Positions 16,713 through 26,419 of a DNA stretch of 64,000 nucleotides are shown here, piece after piece. Both the position numbers and the translations under genes were made by a program. The stretch covers positions 1-64,000 of the forward strand of contig NZ_VFIY01000014.1 in the NCBI RefSeq assembly GCF_006385175.1. Reading direction: 5' to 3'. The notes under the pieces are model-generated. The model had not been told where the DNA came from and did not search any database. It was given only the letters and a program-made list of their open reading frames with translations. The number at the start of each line of letters is the position of its first letter. Position 1 is the stretch's first letter. Source of the stretch: Emcibacter nanhaiensis. GTDB taxonomy: Bacteria > Pseudomonadota > Alphaproteobacteria > Sphingomonadales > Emcibacteraceae.

Positions 16713-17489
16713 TCACTTCCGTCCTGCACAAAGACCGCCATCACAGGGTATCACGGCACCGGTTATATAACGGGCGGCATCGGAACTCAGGAACATGGCC
16801 AGATCCGCTATTTCACGCTTTGTGCCATAACGACCAAGCGGCAGGGCGGATTCAATTGCTGCACGGGCTTCAGGTGTCGGGGCAAGCCGTTCCATGCCCT
16901 CCGTTCCATCAATTGGTCCGGGCTGAATGGCGTTGACCCGGATATTATATTGTCCCCATTCAATGGCCAGGCATCTGGTCAAATGGTCTATTCCCGCTTT
17001 CGCTGCACAAACATGCGCCTGCATGCCTTGGGCAATCTGAGACTGGGGAGCGGAAATATTGACAATAGAGGCCCCGCCTTTTGACAAACACCCAAAAGCT
17101 GCTTTGACAACATTAAACGTCCCGAGCAGATCAATATCGACAACCGCCTTGAATCCGTTGGGCGACAAATCCTCAACCAGAGCCGGAAAGTTTCCGGCCG
17201 CACCGGAAACCAGGATATCTATTGAACCGAATTCTCCCGACGCGGCTTCAAAAGCTTCCGTCAGAGCCGCCATATCCCGCACATCGGCGGAAAAACCAAG
17301 TGCATTCGCCCCCGTTGACTGTAATTTGTCCACCGCGGCGGCGACCTTTTCCTGATTGCGGCTCAACACCGCCACATTTGCGCCTGAATCCGCAAAAGCT
17401 TCCGCAATGCCCAAATTTATTCCACTCGTTCCCCCGGCGACAAAAACAGTCTTGTCGGCGAAAGTATCCTTGTTAAAAAGATGTCCCAT
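16713..17489 (-). CDS. 2,4-Dienoyl-CoA reductase-like SDR (DECR2 type)
   Basis: The protein (258 aa) has GGTSGINLGIA at 19-29, then AHVCAAKAGIDHLTRCLAIE and VNAIQPGPIDGTEGMERL. These match the peroxisomal dienoyl-CoA reductase group, in which the usual SDR Tyr of YxxxK is also absent. The family reduces 2,4-dienoyl-CoA to 3-enoyl-CoA with NADPH, which is needed when an acyl chain already has double bonds at even positions. It lies in the beta-oxidation operon between a thiolase (36 bp upstream) and dsdA. A pathway with this enzyme expects an unsaturated or diene substrate. Confidence 0.8.
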   Translation of the reverse strand: MGHLFNKDTFADKTVFVAGGTSGINLGIAEAFADSGANVAVLSRNQEKVAAAVDKLQSTGANALGFSADVRDMAALTEAFEAASGEFGSIDILVSGAAGNFPALVEDLSPNGFKAVVDIDLLGTFNVVKAAFGCLSKGGASIVNISAPQSQIAQGMQAHVCAAKAGIDHLTRCLAIEWGQYNIRVNAIQPGPIDGTEGMERLAPTPEARAAIESALPLGRYGTKREIADLAMFLSSDAARYITGAVIPCDGGLCAGRK

Positions 17490-17525
17490 AGTCGTCCCCT
17501 TCCATGTGCTTGTCTTTGGAAATTC

Positions 17526-18713
17526 TCAGCGGACCTGATACATGGTCACCACACAGGCGCCGCCAAGGCCAAGATTATGCTGCAAGGCCGTCCTTGCCTT
17601 CTCAACCTGGCGCGCCCCCGCTTCACCGCGCAACTGGAGCACCAATTCAGTACACTGGGCAAGTCCGGTGGCTCCCAGCGGATGTCCCTTGGAAAGCAGC
17701 CCGCCGGACGGATTGGTTACCACCTTGCCGCCGTAGGTATTGTCCCCATCCCAGATAAAACGTTCCGCCTCTCCGGCGCCGCATAGGCCGAGCGCCTCAT
17801 AGGTAATGACTTCATTGGCGGTAAAACAATCGTGGAGCTCAACCACATCAACATCATCGGGCCCTGTCCCCGCCTGATTGTAAACGTCCATGGCGGCCCG
17901 CACGGTCATATCAAAACCAACCACCTTGATCATGCTGTTTTCCTCGAAAGTCGAAGGGAAATCAGTGGTCATGGCCTGACCTGCAATCACAACGTCCTGC
18001 CGCATCTCATGAGCCCTGGCGAACTCTTCACTGCAGATGACGGCAGCGGCGCCGCCGCATGTGGGCGGACAACACTGAAGGCGCGTCAGGTTTTTAAACA
18101 ACTGCGGACTGGACATCACATCTTCAACACTCAGCGGCTCCCTGAAAATGGCCTTGTCGTTATGCACGGCATGCTCGCTGGCCTTCGCCCTGACTTTGGC
18201 GAAGGTTTCATTCCTGGTGCCGTATTTCTGCTGATACTCGAACCCGGCCCCGCCAAACAACCGCAAGGCCATGGGAACCTCCCCGCAGTCCGGAAACGTC
18301 TCATCTGCAATTTTGATAAAACTTCCCAATGGGCTGGGCCTGTCTGGAAACACCAGCCCCAAAGCCCCGGGCGCCATCTGTTCAAAACCGAGAGCCAACA
18401 CACAATCCACAATCCCGTTTTCCACGGCCTGACGCGCCAGAAACAAAGCTGTTGATCCTGTCGAGCAGTTATTATTGACATTGATGATGGGAATGCCGCT
18501 GAGGCCAACCCGGTACAGGGCCGCCTGCCCGGATGTTGAATCGCCATAGACCCAGCCCACAAATGCTTGCTGGATTTTGTCATAGGAAATCCCTGCATCC
18601 GCCAGCGCCAGGCGAGCGGCCGCCGCCCCCAGTTCATCATAACTCTTGCTCTGTCCAGGCTTGACGAATGGCGTCATTCCCACACCGGCGACGATTACCT
18701 TTTTCATTTCCAT
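17526..18713 (-). CDS. SCP2/SCP-X-type thiolase B
   Basis: The protein (395 aa) starts KKVIVAGVGMTPFVKPG and has the nucleophile in NNCSTGSTALF (Cys83), VELHDCFTANEV, and [17 protein letters not shown]. It matches SCP-X-like acetyl-CoA acyltransferases that remove propionyl or acetyl units from 2-methyl-branched chains such as steroid side chains. It is related to thiolase A (10781) in layout but differs widely in sequence. Two in-frame ATGs lie two codons apart behind GAGGTG; the first is used here. It follows the PaaG-like gene by 67 bp in the same operon. Confidence 0.87.
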   Translation of the reverse strand: MEMKKVIVAGVGMTPFVKPGQSKSYDELGAAAARLALADAGISYDKIQQAFVGWVYGDSTSGQAALYRVGLSGIPIINVNNNCSTGSTALFLARQAVENGIVDCVLALGFEQMAPGALGLVFPDRPSPLGSFIKIADETFPDCGEVPMALRLFGGAGFEYQQKYGTRNETFAKVRAKASEHAVHNDKAIFREPLSVEDVMSSPQLFKNLTRLQCCPPTCGGAAAVICSEEFARAHEMRQDVVIAGQAMTTDFPSTFEENSMIKVVGFDMTVRAAMDVYNQAGTGPDDVDVVELHDCFTANEVITYEALGLCGAGEAERFIWDGDNTYGGKVVTNPSGGLLSKGHPLGATGLAQCTELVLQLRGEAGARQVEKARTALQHNLGLGGACVVTMYQVR

Positions 18714-18780
18714 TTCACCTCATTTTTCTTTTTCCGGAGAAGGGTCAAAGCCGGAATCAGCCCCGCCAACTCCGGTTGAT

Positions 18781-19569
18781 TCAGTTCCCGTTGAAAACCG
18801 CTTTTCTCTTTTCGAGAAAAGCCAGCACGCCTTCCTGCACATCACGACTATGAACGACCCTGCCCTGCGCTTTCGCTTCCTTCTCCAGGACTTCCGGAAG
18901 GCTTCCGGTCATGCCATACCGCAAAATCCTTTTCGCTTCCTGCAAAGCCAATGGCGCACCCTCGGCAATTCTTTGCGCCCAGGCCATTGTATCGGCCAGC
19001 AGATTTTCATCGGGAGTAACACGATTGACCAGTCCCAGCTCCAGGCACTTTTTCGCAAAAACAGGTTTCGGATCGGCAATGATCTCGAATGTTCTCTGGT
19101 AACCGATAGTGCGTGACAGGGACCACACCATACCGCAATCCGGCACAAGTCCGACCATGGTGAAGGCCTGCAGGAAATAGGCTGATTCAGATATGGCGAC
19201 AAGATCGCAGGCCAGGGCAAGGGACCCGCCGGCCCCCACTGCAGGCCCGTTTACCGCAGCAATAACCGGTTTGCGGCACCCTGCAAGGGCCGCTACAATC
19301 GGATTAAACTCGTCTCTGACGACCTCCTCGATATTTTCAACACCGGACTCGGAAGCTGCAGCGTTCAAATCCGCTCCGGTACAGAACCCGGCCCCCTCTC
19401 CGGTCAGAATCAACACCCGTACACCCGGGTCCTTTTCGGCATGCTGTATCACCTCCAGGAGCTCCCTGCGCAGCGCCCTGTCCAGGGCATTCATCACCTC
19501 GGGCCTTCTCATGGTGATGGTGGCCACCATGCCTTCGCGAATATAGTCAACGCCGGTGTATTCAGTCAT
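18781..19569 (-). CDS. PaaG-like enoyl-CoA isomerase/hydratase
   Basis: The protein (262 aa) has the crotonase fold. The oxyanion-hole stretch NGPAVGAGGSLALACDLVA and QAFTMVGLVPDCG both lack the two catalytic Glu of true enoyl-CoA hydratases. The second instead has the Asp seen in PaaG (QAFxxIGLxPDxG). PaaG isomerises the epoxide ring of phenylacetyl-CoA and also shifts enoyl-CoA double bonds, so an isomerase role is likelier than hydration. Its start overlaps the stop of the FadJ-like gene in ATGA. Together with the dienoyl-CoA reductase it would handle misplaced double bonds. Confidence 0.8.
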   Translation of the reverse strand: MTEYTGVDYIREGMVATITMRRPEVMNALDRALRRELLEVIQHAEKDPGVRVLILTGEGAGFCTGADLNAAASESGVENIEEVVRDEFNPIVAALAGCRKPVIAAVNGPAVGAGGSLALACDLVAISESAYFLQAFTMVGLVPDCGMVWSLSRTIGYQRTFEIIADPKPVFAKKCLELGLVNRVTPDENLLADTMAWAQRIAEGAPLALQEAKRILRYGMTGSLPEVLEKEAKAQGRVVHSRDVQEGVLAFLEKRKAVFNGN

Positions 19570-21737
19570 TTGGCCCTCTCGCTTCCATCCTGCCGAAACA
19601 GTTCACCCTGAGCGATTTTTTCAGAAACAACGCCGGGCGCCCTGAACCGCTCACCATATAGATCCGCCAGCTCATTGCAGCGCTCCCTGAATTTCTTCAA
19701 GCCATAGCCGTTCACAAACTGGATGTAACCGCCGGTCCAGGCCGGCGCCCCGATGCCAAGCAGGGAACCAATATTGCCGTCCGCAACCGAACGCAGCACC
19801 CCTTCCTCCAGGCATTTCAAGCTCTCGATCACGTTGCTGAAAAGCAATCTGTCCATGATATCCCGGTCACTGATCTCCAGACCGGGGTTGTAATATCGCT
19901 CGATCAGCCCGGGCCAGATCATTTTTTCTCCGTCGCGATAGTCATAAAAACCGCCGCCATAGTGCCGGCCGCCCCTGTCAAATTCCTCAACAAGCGTCCT
20001 GATCACTCCGGTTCCGGCCGGGGTCATGTCATCCGCTTCCCGCCGCAATCCCATATTGCGCTGGGTCTCCCATACCTTCAGACTCAGGCGCTGGCTGATC
20101 TCGTCATATATCGTCAGCGGCCCAACCGGCATGCCGACAGCCTTCGCCAGAGCCTCTATCCGCGCCGGATGCACGCCTTCCGCGACCATTTGCGATGCCT
20201 CGCCCAGCTGCACTCCAAAGGTTCGCGATGCAAAAAAGCCGGTGCTGTCATTGACGACAATGGGGGTTTTTCGAATCTGGCGGACAAAATCAAAGGCCCG
20301 GGCCAGCGTCTCGTCACTGGTTTCTGCCCCGCAGATCAGTTCGACCAACGGCATCCTGTCCACAGGCGAAAAGAAATGAATCCCGATAAAACGGTCCGGT
20401 TTTGCACTTGATTCCGCAAGCCGCGTGATGGGCAGAGTAGAGGTATTGGACCCCCATACTCCCTCTTCAGCCAACTGCCCTTCTGTTGCTTCGTTGATTC
20501 TGTGCTTGAGCTCCAGATCCTCGAAGACAGCCTCGACAATCAGATCACATCCGGAAAGACCGGCGTCCTCATCCGTCGCTTCGATCAACCCCAGAAGCGC
20601 CGCTTTTTTCCCTTCATCCGCATGACCTGCCTCAATCGCCTTGTCAAGCAGGCGCGCGGAGTAATCCCGGCCTTTTTCAGCCTGGTCCAGATTGACATCT
20701 TTCAGAACGACCCTGATGCCGGCTTTTGCCGCCACATAGGCGATGCCCTGCCCCATCATGCCCGCCCCGATGATACCCAGTTTTTTCACAGAGGACGCAG
20801 GATAACCTTCCGGCCGGTTTCCGCCGCCATTGACATGATTCATCTGAAAGAAAAAGGCGGTGATCATATTCTTGGCGACGGGCGAGGTCACCAGGGAGAC
20901 AAAATTCCTTGATTCAATGCGCAGGGCCGTGTCGAAATCCACCCGCACCGCTTCGGTTGCACTTTCCAGAATGCGCTGTGGCGCCGGCAACAGTCCGCGG
21001 GTTTTCTTCAACAGCATTATGGGTGCAACCTGTACGACCTGCATGACCGCGGGACTGCGAATATCCCCTCCCGGAATTTTATGCCCGGGACGGTCCCAGG
21101 GCTGCAATGCGGCCTCCTCTTTTTCCCTGTTTTCCAAAATCCATTCTTTCGCCCGGGGCAGCAAATTCTCAAGCCGGTCTACTCCGTCATCCAGCAGCCC
21201 GCCCCGCAACGCCTTTCCCACCCTGACCTTCCGGCCCTCCAGCAGATAGGGCAAGGCCTTCTCAAATCCAAGCAAATGCGTCAAACGCACCACACCGCCG
21301 GCTCCGGGAAGCAAACCGAGCGTGACTTCCGGCAACCCAACGATGACGGATTTGTCGTTCCAGGCGATACGGCGATTGCAACTCAGACAGATTTCAAAAC
21401 CCCCGCCCAGTGCGGCGCCGTTGATCGCGGCAACCACAGGCACCGGCAGTTTTTCCAGTCGCCGCAACAGCCCCTTTCCTTTTTCCGCATCCGCGAAAAA
21501 AGTCTCTTCGTCACCCTTTTGCACCGCCAGCAGTTCGTTCAGGTCTCCGCCGGCAAAGAAAGTATCCTTGGCCGATGCTATGATCACACCGGTCAGATGC
21601 TCCTCGGCTTCCAGCCTTTCAAGGGTTTTCCCCATCAGTTCGGAATAGCGGGCATTCATGGCATTGACAGGCCCGGCCATATCCATGGTAACCGTCACAA
21701 TGCCGTCACTATCCTTTGCGTAATGAAATTCATCCAT
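19566..21737 (-). CDS. FadJ/FadB-type bifunctional enoyl-CoA hydratase / 3-hydroxyacyl-CoA dehydrogenase
   Basis: The protein (723 aa) fuses an N-terminal crotonase domain (about 1-200) to a 3-hydroxyacyl-CoA dehydrogenase. Both hydratase Glu are present: GGGFEI (Glu115) and GLPEV (Glu137). The NAD motif is KLGIIGAGMMGQGIA at about 320, and the dehydrogenase loop IGIHFFSPVDRMPLVE lies near 445. It catalyses steps two and three of beta-oxidation. It is coupled to the PaaG-like gene and lies 33 bp after the FadA-type thiolase, so the order is thiolase-FadJ, the reverse of E. coli fadBA. Length is usual for the family. Confidence 0.93.
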   Translation of the reverse strand: MDEFHYAKDSDGIVTVTMDMAGPVNAMNARYSELMGKTLERLEAEEHLTGVIIASAKDTFFAGGDLNELLAVQKGDEETFFADAEKGKGLLRRLEKLPVPVVAAINGAALGGGFEICLSCNRRIAWNDKSVIVGLPEVTLGLLPGAGGVVRLTHLLGFEKALPYLLEGRKVRVGKALRGGLLDDGVDRLENLLPRAKEWILENREKEEAALQPWDRPGHKIPGGDIRSPAVMQVVQVAPIMLLKKTRGLLPAPQRILESATEAVRVDFDTALRIESRNFVSLVTSPVAKNMITAFFFQMNHVNGGGNRPEGYPASSVKKLGIIGAGMMGQGIAYVAAKAGIRVVLKDVNLDQAEKGRDYSARLLDKAIEAGHADEGKKAALLGLIEATDEDAGLSGCDLIVEAVFEDLELKHRINEATEGQLAEEGVWGSNTSTLPITRLAESSAKPDRFIGIHFFSPVDRMPLVELICGAETSDETLARAFDFVRQIRKTPIVVNDSTGFFASRTFGVQLGEASQMVAEGVHPARIEALAKAVGMPVGPLTIYDEISQRLSLKVWETQRNMGLRREADDMTPAGTGVIRTLVEEFDRGGRHYGGGFYDYRDGEKMIWPGLIERYYNPGLEISDRDIMDRLLFSNVIESLKCLEEGVLRSVADGNIGSLLGIGAPAWTGGYIQFVNGYGLKKFRERCNELADLYGERFRAPGVVSEKIAQGELFRQDGSERAK

Positions 21738-21770
21738 TTTCTAACACCTGATTCTAATGTGGCGACTTGC

Positions 21771-22979
21771 CTATACACGTTCGATAATGGTGGAAATGCC
21801 CATGCCGCCGCCGACACACATGGACAACATGGCCCGCCTTAGGCTTCTGCGCTCAAGCTCGTCGAGCATGATGCTTACCAGCATCCCCCCGGTGGCTCCC
21901 AGCGGATGTCCCATGGCGATGGCACCGCCATTGACATTGGTTATTTCGTGATCCAGATCGAGCTCGCTCATGTAGCGAAGAGCCACTGACGCAAAGGCCT
22001 CGTTGATTTCCCAGAGGTCGATATCCGCAGCGCTCAGCCCTGCGGCGGCGAGGCACTTCCGGGCGGCCGGCCCCGGTCCCGTCAGCATGATGGAAGGCTC
22101 TGTCGAAAGCACCACCCCAGCCACGATCCGCCCCCGGGGCTCAAGCCCCAGATCCCTGCCCGCCTGCTCGCTGCCGATCAACACCGCGCTGGCCCCGTCA
22201 ACAATGCCGGAAGCATTCCCCGGGGTGTGGACGTGATTTACCTTTTCCACGTGTGGATATTTCGCCAGGATCATATCATCCATCCCCAATGCCCCCATCT
22301 GGACAAATGACGGCTTCAACGCCGCAAGCCTCTCCATGGTGGTCTGGGGTTTGATGAAATCGTCCTTTTCCAGGATGGTAATTCCGTTGCGGTCCTTGAC
22401 AGGCACAACTGACTTGTCAAAATATCCCTGATCCCGGGCACGGGCCGCGCGTCTCTGCGATTCAAGGGCAAAAGCGTCCACATCTTCGCGTTCCCAGCCG
22501 CCGAGAGTTGCAATCAGGTCGGCGCCAATTCCCTGGGCGACGGTCGCCTGTTCCATGGCAAGTTCCGGATCCTGGTACAATGCTCCGCCGTCGGACCCCA
22601 TGGGCACCCGGGACATGCTTTCAACTCCACCGGCGACAATCAGCTTGTCCCACCCTGACAATATTTTCTGAGCGGCCGTATTTACAGCCTCCAGCCCCGA
22701 AGCGCAAAACCGGCTCATCTGCAGTCCGGCCACGCTTTCATCCCAGCCGGCATGCTGTACGGCAGCTTTGGCAATGACCGAGCCCTGTTCCCCGACCGGA
22801 CAGACACAGCCCATGATCACGTCATCCACATATGCCGTATCGAAATCATGCCGGGACTGCAGTTCATTCAGAAGCCCGGCAGCCAGCGCGACAGGCTTCA
22901 CTTCATATAGTGTTCCGTCCTTTTTTCCCTTGCTTCGCGGGGTACGAACTGCTTCGAAAATATACGCTGATTCAAGCAT
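21771..22979 (-). CDS. Acetyl-CoA acyltransferase (FadA/FadI-type thiolase)
   Basis: The protein (402 aa) is a classical degradative thiolase: nucleophilic Cys92 in [22 protein letters not shown] near 315, [10 protein letters not shown] with the catalytic His, and the second Cys in SMCVGGGMG near the end. It cleaves 3-ketoacyl-CoA with CoA. The ATG at 22979 directly follows a GTG; AAGGAG sits five bases before the ATG. It is the first gene of the leftward operon, 176 bp from the divergent AraC-type regulator, whose product is the natural candidate to control it. Confidence 0.93.
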   Translation of the reverse strand: MLESAYIFEAVRTPRSKGKKDGTLYEVKPVALAAGLLNELQSRHDFDTAYVDDVIMGCVCPVGEQGSVIAKAAVQHAGWDESVAGLQMSRFCASGLEAVNTAAQKILSGWDKLIVAGGVESMSRVPMGSDGGALYQDPELAMEQATVAQGIGADLIATLGGWEREDVDAFALESQRRAARARDQGYFDKSVVPVKDRNGITILEKDDFIKPQTTMERLAALKPSFVQMGALGMDDMILAKYPHVEKVNHVHTPGNASGIVDGASAVLIGSEQAGRDLGLEPRGRIVAGVVLSTEPSIMLTGPGPAARKCLAAAGLSAADIDLWEINEAFASVALRYMSELDLDHEITNVNGGAIAMGHPLGATGGMLVSIMLDELERRSLRRAMLSMCVGGGMGISTIIERV

Positions 22980-23155
22980 CACGGCTCCTTAAGAAACGGA
23001 AATCTAACCTGGTTTCCTTCAACCTGAGTCCTCACTCATCGGAAAAATGATGCTATGCCGATCAACCGGTCTGGACAATGACGGCACCCTACAAATATAA
23101 TTGACATTGGATTACACTCCCGAGCGCCCTTAAAACACAAACACAAAGAACAGGC

Positions 23156-24157
23156 ATGTACAATATTTCCATTCCCGTCGAGTCGGTTCACACTGTGCTG
23201 AAGCATGCCCGAAACCGGGACATAGACATCGCGGCGCTGTTACGGAAAAATCATATCTCGCCCTTGCTTTTGAAGGAAGAAAAGGCTCGGGTATCCGCAG
23301 AATGCTTCACCGGCCTGCAAGCGTCAACCATGCTGGCCATGGAGGATGAAATGCTTGGATACCTGCCCAGGCGTCAGCCTGTAGGGACCTGGAAAACCCT
23401 GTGCCAGCACACCATCTCATGCAGCACGCTCGGACATGCGCTGTCCCGGTACTGTCGTTTCCTTGGCCTTTTTGAGTGGGGCCTGAAACCGACACTGGAG
23501 ATCAGTAAAGACCTGGCCAGCTTCCGCCTTGTCCAATGGGACGACACAGAGGAGATAGACCCCTACGCCCATGAACTTCTGCTGACCTGCATGCATCGCT
23601 ATACAAGCTGGCTGATCCAGGAGCATATTCCCCTGAAGAATGTCAGTCTTGCCTATCCCTCCCCCGGGCACGCACAGGAATATCGCCCGCTGTTTTTCAA
23701 CGCCCCGGTGACATTCAATCACCCCCATACAGAGCTCACATTTCATATAGATTTCCTGGCAAAGCCCATTCTTCAGAACGACACGGCCCTGTCGCGCTTT
23801 CTGCGGCACCCGCTCCTGATCATGCTGGTCAAGGAATATGACAAAATCGGATGGACGCCGCGAGTGCGGGAAATTATTCGAAAGAACCTGACCGAGGCGA
23901 TTGAAATGGACGATGTCGCCACCATCCTGAACACCCATCCGCAGACATTACGGCGACGTCTGGCGAAAGAAGGGACGAGTTACAAGGAAATCAAAATCCA
24001 CTTGCGCCGGGATGTCGCGCTCTATTACCTGGGCAAACACAATCTTTCCATTGAAGATATTGCTTTTCGCGCCGGCTTTTCTGAAGCCAGCAGCTTTATC
24101 CGGGCCTTCAAAGGCTGGACCGGCACAACACCCTACAGCTACCGGAAAGGGCTGTAG
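23156..24157 (+). CDS. AraC family transcriptional regulator (arabinose-binding-like N-domain)
   Basis: The protein (333 aa) has a long N-terminal sensing domain (about 1-225) of the type found in OruR/ArgR-like AraC proteins. The C-terminal double helix-turn-helix covers about 235-333, including DVATILNTHPQTLRRRLAKE and LSIEDIAFRAGFSEASSFIRAFK. Such proteins usually activate a neighbouring divergent operon. Here that is the thiolase-FadJ-isomerase-thiolase-reductase-dsdA operon starting at 22979. The gene precedes the GntR module but has no GTAT-N5-CATAC site in front. Confidence 0.92.
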   Translation: MYNISIPVESVHTVLKHARNRDIDIAALLRKNHISPLLLKEEKARVSAECFTGLQASTMLAMEDEMLGYLPRRQPVGTWKTLCQHTISCSTLGHALSRYCRFLGLFEWGLKPTLEISKDLASFRLVQWDDTEEIDPYAHELLLTCMHRYTSWLIQEHIPLKNVSLAYPSPGHAQEYRPLFFNAPVTFNHPHTELTFHIDFLAKPILQNDTALSRFLRHPLLIMLVKEYDKIGWTPRVREIIRKNLTEAIEMDDVATILNTHPQTLRRRLAKEGTSYKEIKIHLRRDVALYYLGKHNLSIEDIAFRAGFSEASSFIRAFKGWTGTTPYSYRKGL

Positions 24158-24282
24158 GCCGCCCCCATCCCCAACCCCCTTCACTGACAATTTCGCCGCT
24201 GTCACGACCGTCCGTGACAGCCGCAGGACCCTGCGCACAATTCCGCGTGGCGCGAAAGTTTATTCTTGCGCCCGATTTTCTA

Positions 24283-24311
24283 TTGATATACGTTGTATAC
24301 AAACATACTAT
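24283..24311 (+). promoter_or_regulatory. Promoter of dgcN operon with embedded GntR operator (site 1)
   Basis: TTGATA (24283-24288) and TACTAT (24306-24311) are separated by 17 bp and make a plausible sigma-70 promoter. The 14-mer GTATACAAACATAC (24295-24308) overlaps the spacer and -10 element, where a bound repressor would block polymerase. This is one of seven GTAT-N5-CATAC copies. Confidence 0.55.
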
Positions 24312-24392
24312 ATTGACAAATAAACGCGAGGGAAGGGGGAACAGTCCAAGGAAGACCGTTTTCGCCCCAATCGTTCAACAGGAAACGCAGCA

Positions 24393-25400
24393 ATGGCCGC
24401 AGCCGACATACACATCAAATCCCCCTACCTCTTGTTCCTGGGCGCGGATCCGGACCCCTTGAATATCAAAACATCAAGAGGGATTGCCCACTGGCGTCCG
24501 GAAAACTGCCTCGGCCAGCTTTCCATGCCTGGCGGACAAACCCTTGAACTTGAAGAGCTTTCCACCCGTGAAGCCGCCAATCGTGGCGCTAAAACCTTTG
24601 TCCTGGGGCTTGCCAACAACGGCGGCATAATTTCCGAGGACTGGATTCCCTATATTCTCGAAGCTCTCGACGCCGGCCTTGATGTTGCCAACGGCCTCCA
24701 TCAGCGCCTCTCGGACATTCCTATCGTCCGCGACACCGCTGACAAGTGCGGCAGACTCCTGCACGATGTGCGTCACAGCGATACTGATTTCGAAACCGGC
24801 ACCGGCAGAAAAAGAAGCGGCAAGCGCCTGCTGACCGTCGGCACGGATTGCGCCGTCGGCAAAATGTACACGGCGCTTTCCATTGAACGCGAAATGAGAA
24901 ACCGGAACTATCGGGTCGATTTCCGGGCAACCGGACAAACAGGAATTCTTATTGCCGGCAGCGGGGTCGCCATTGATGCGGTTGTCGCAGACTTTATCGC
25001 AGGCGCAGTGGAAAAGCTTTCCCCCGACAACGATCCTGATCATTGGGATGTGATTGAAGGTCAGGGATCACTATTCAATCCCGCCTTCTCCGGCGTAAGC
25101 CTTGGCCTTCTTCATGGCGCCCAGCCGGATGTCCTCATTATGTGCCACCAGCCCGGCCGCGAGACCGTCAAGGATCTCGATCATTGTCCCCTGCCGGGTA
25201 TCGGGGAATGTATCGACAGCAACTTGCGGGCGGCCCGCCTGACCAATCCCGGTGTAAGGCTGGGCGGAATCTCCCTGAACTCCCGTCTGATCCCGGAACA
25301 GGATTACCGCAGGCTTTGCATGGAACTCGGCGAAAAATTCGATGTGCCCTGTTTTGATCCCCTGATCGACGGAGTAGGGGAATGTGTGGACCGGTTATGA
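24393..25400 (+). CDS. dgcN: D-glutamate N-acetyltransferase DgcN (DUF1611)
   Basis: The protein (335 aa) matches the DUF1611 family. It has an N-terminal Rossmann-like domain and a P-loop-like motif, VGTDCAVGKMYT, near 149-160, followed by GQTGILIAG and EGQGSLFNP. DgcN proteins acetylate D-glutamate with acetyl-CoA, the first step of a recently described D-Glu pathway. The assignment rests on family resemblance and on the directly coupled DgcA homologue (ATGA overlap at 25397), the known partner. It opens a rightward operon that runs on to the Ntn hydrolase at 33666. A GntR-type operator lies about 85 bp upstream. Confidence 0.85.
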   Translation: MAAADIHIKSPYLLFLGADPDPLNIKTSRGIAHWRPENCLGQLSMPGGQTLELEELSTREAANRGAKTFVLGLANNGGIISEDWIPYILEALDAGLDVANGLHQRLSDIPIVRDTADKCGRLLHDVRHSDTDFETGTGRKRSGKRLLTVGTDCAVGKMYTALSIEREMRNRNYRVDFRATGQTGILIAGSGVAIDAVVADFIAGAVEKLSPDNDPDHWDVIEGQGSLFNPAFSGVSLGLLHGAQPDVLIMCHQPGRETVKDLDHCPLPGIGECIDSNLRAARLTNPGVRLGGISLNSRLIPEQDYRRLCMELGEKFDVPCFDPLIDGVGECVDRL

Positions 25401-26413
25401 ACAAGAGCAGAAACATCGCCGTCCTGAGCGAAACATGGGAGCTGAAAGACCCCTTTGTCATTGCCCATGGCACCTGCACGGAAACCCGTGTTGTGGTTGT
25501 TGAAATCCGGCAAGCAGGCTGTATTGGACGCGGTGAGGGCGTCCCGACCGGCCTTTACGGTGAAACTGTCCTGTCGGTCGTTAATCAGATACGCGAAATC
25601 AGCCCGTTGCTGAAAAAAGGACTGCAGCCTGAGGTCCTCCTGGATAAAATGCCCCCCGGCGCGGCGCGCAATGCCGTTGATTGCGCACTCTGGGACCTCA
25701 GAGCCAAGCTTGAAAAGCGCGCAGTCAGCGACCTTATGGGGGTAGCCTGGCCGCAGAATATCACCTCCGTTCAGACCGTCAGCATTGGATCCCCTAAGCA
25801 AATGGGGCAAGCCGCAGCGCAACTCGCCGGTTTTCCCGTTCTCAAAATCAAGCTTGACGCAGAAGATGTGATAGCCCGCCTGGAAGCCGTGCATGGCAAG
25901 GCGCCCGGCTGCGGATTGCTGATTGACGCCAATGAAAGCTGGACAATCGACATTCTGGAGGCTGTTGCCGCCCGGGCCAGAGAATTGAACATCGTCCTGA
26001 TTGAACAGCCTCTGCCAGCGGGGCAGGACTCAGCCCTTAAAGGGCTTGATCTTGACGTGCCGATCGGTGCAGACGAAAGCTGTCACACGTCAGCCGATCT
26101 TGGAAAACTTGCCGGACTGTACGATGTCATCAATATCAAACTCGACAAGGCCGGCGGCCTGACCGAAGCCATGAACCTCTACAACCGCGCCAGCCGGGAC
26201 GGTTTCCAGGTCATGGTCGGATGCATGCTCGGAACATCGCTTTCCATCGCCCCGGCCATGTTGATCGCACAGTTCGCCTCATATGTGGATCTCGACTCCC
26301 CGGCCCTGCTACGCCACGACTGCAAGTATGGCCTGTCCCTCAACAACGGTGAAATGAGCGCCCTTGACCCACGACTCTGGGGCGGCGTTGCCTCCGGATA
26401 CAAGGCAAGGTGA
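25397..26413 (+). CDS. dgcA: N-acetyl-D-glutamate racemase DgcA (enolase superfamily)
   Basis: The protein (338 aa) is of the dipeptide-epimerase type in the enolase superfamily. The KxK acid-base pair is in VLKIKLD (Lys150/152). Metal ligands are in LLIDANES (Asp177), IEQPL (Glu203) and GADESC (Asp226), and the opposing Lys is in INIKLDKAGG (Lys248). DgcA converts N-acetyl-D-Glu to the L form after DgcN, so that L-Glu can be released. Without dgcN beside it a dipeptide epimerase role would be equally likely. The start is at the ATGA overlap; an in-frame ATG at 25382 has no ribosome site. Confidence 0.85.
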   Translation: MNKSRNIAVLSETWELKDPFVIAHGTCTETRVVVVEIRQAGCIGRGEGVPTGLYGETVLSVVNQIREISPLLKKGLQPEVLLDKMPPGAARNAVDCALWDLRAKLEKRAVSDLMGVAWPQNITSVQTVSIGSPKQMGQAAAQLAGFPVLKIKLDAEDVIARLEAVHGKAPGCGLLIDANESWTIDILEAVAARARELNIVLIEQPLPAGQDSALKGLDLDVPIGADESCHTSADLGKLAGLYDVINIKLDKAGGLTEAMNLYNRASRDGFQVMVGCMLGTSLSIAPAMLIAQFASYVDLDSPALLRHDCKYGLSLNNGEMSALDPRLWGGVASGYKAR

Positions 26414-26419
26414 TTGGAC

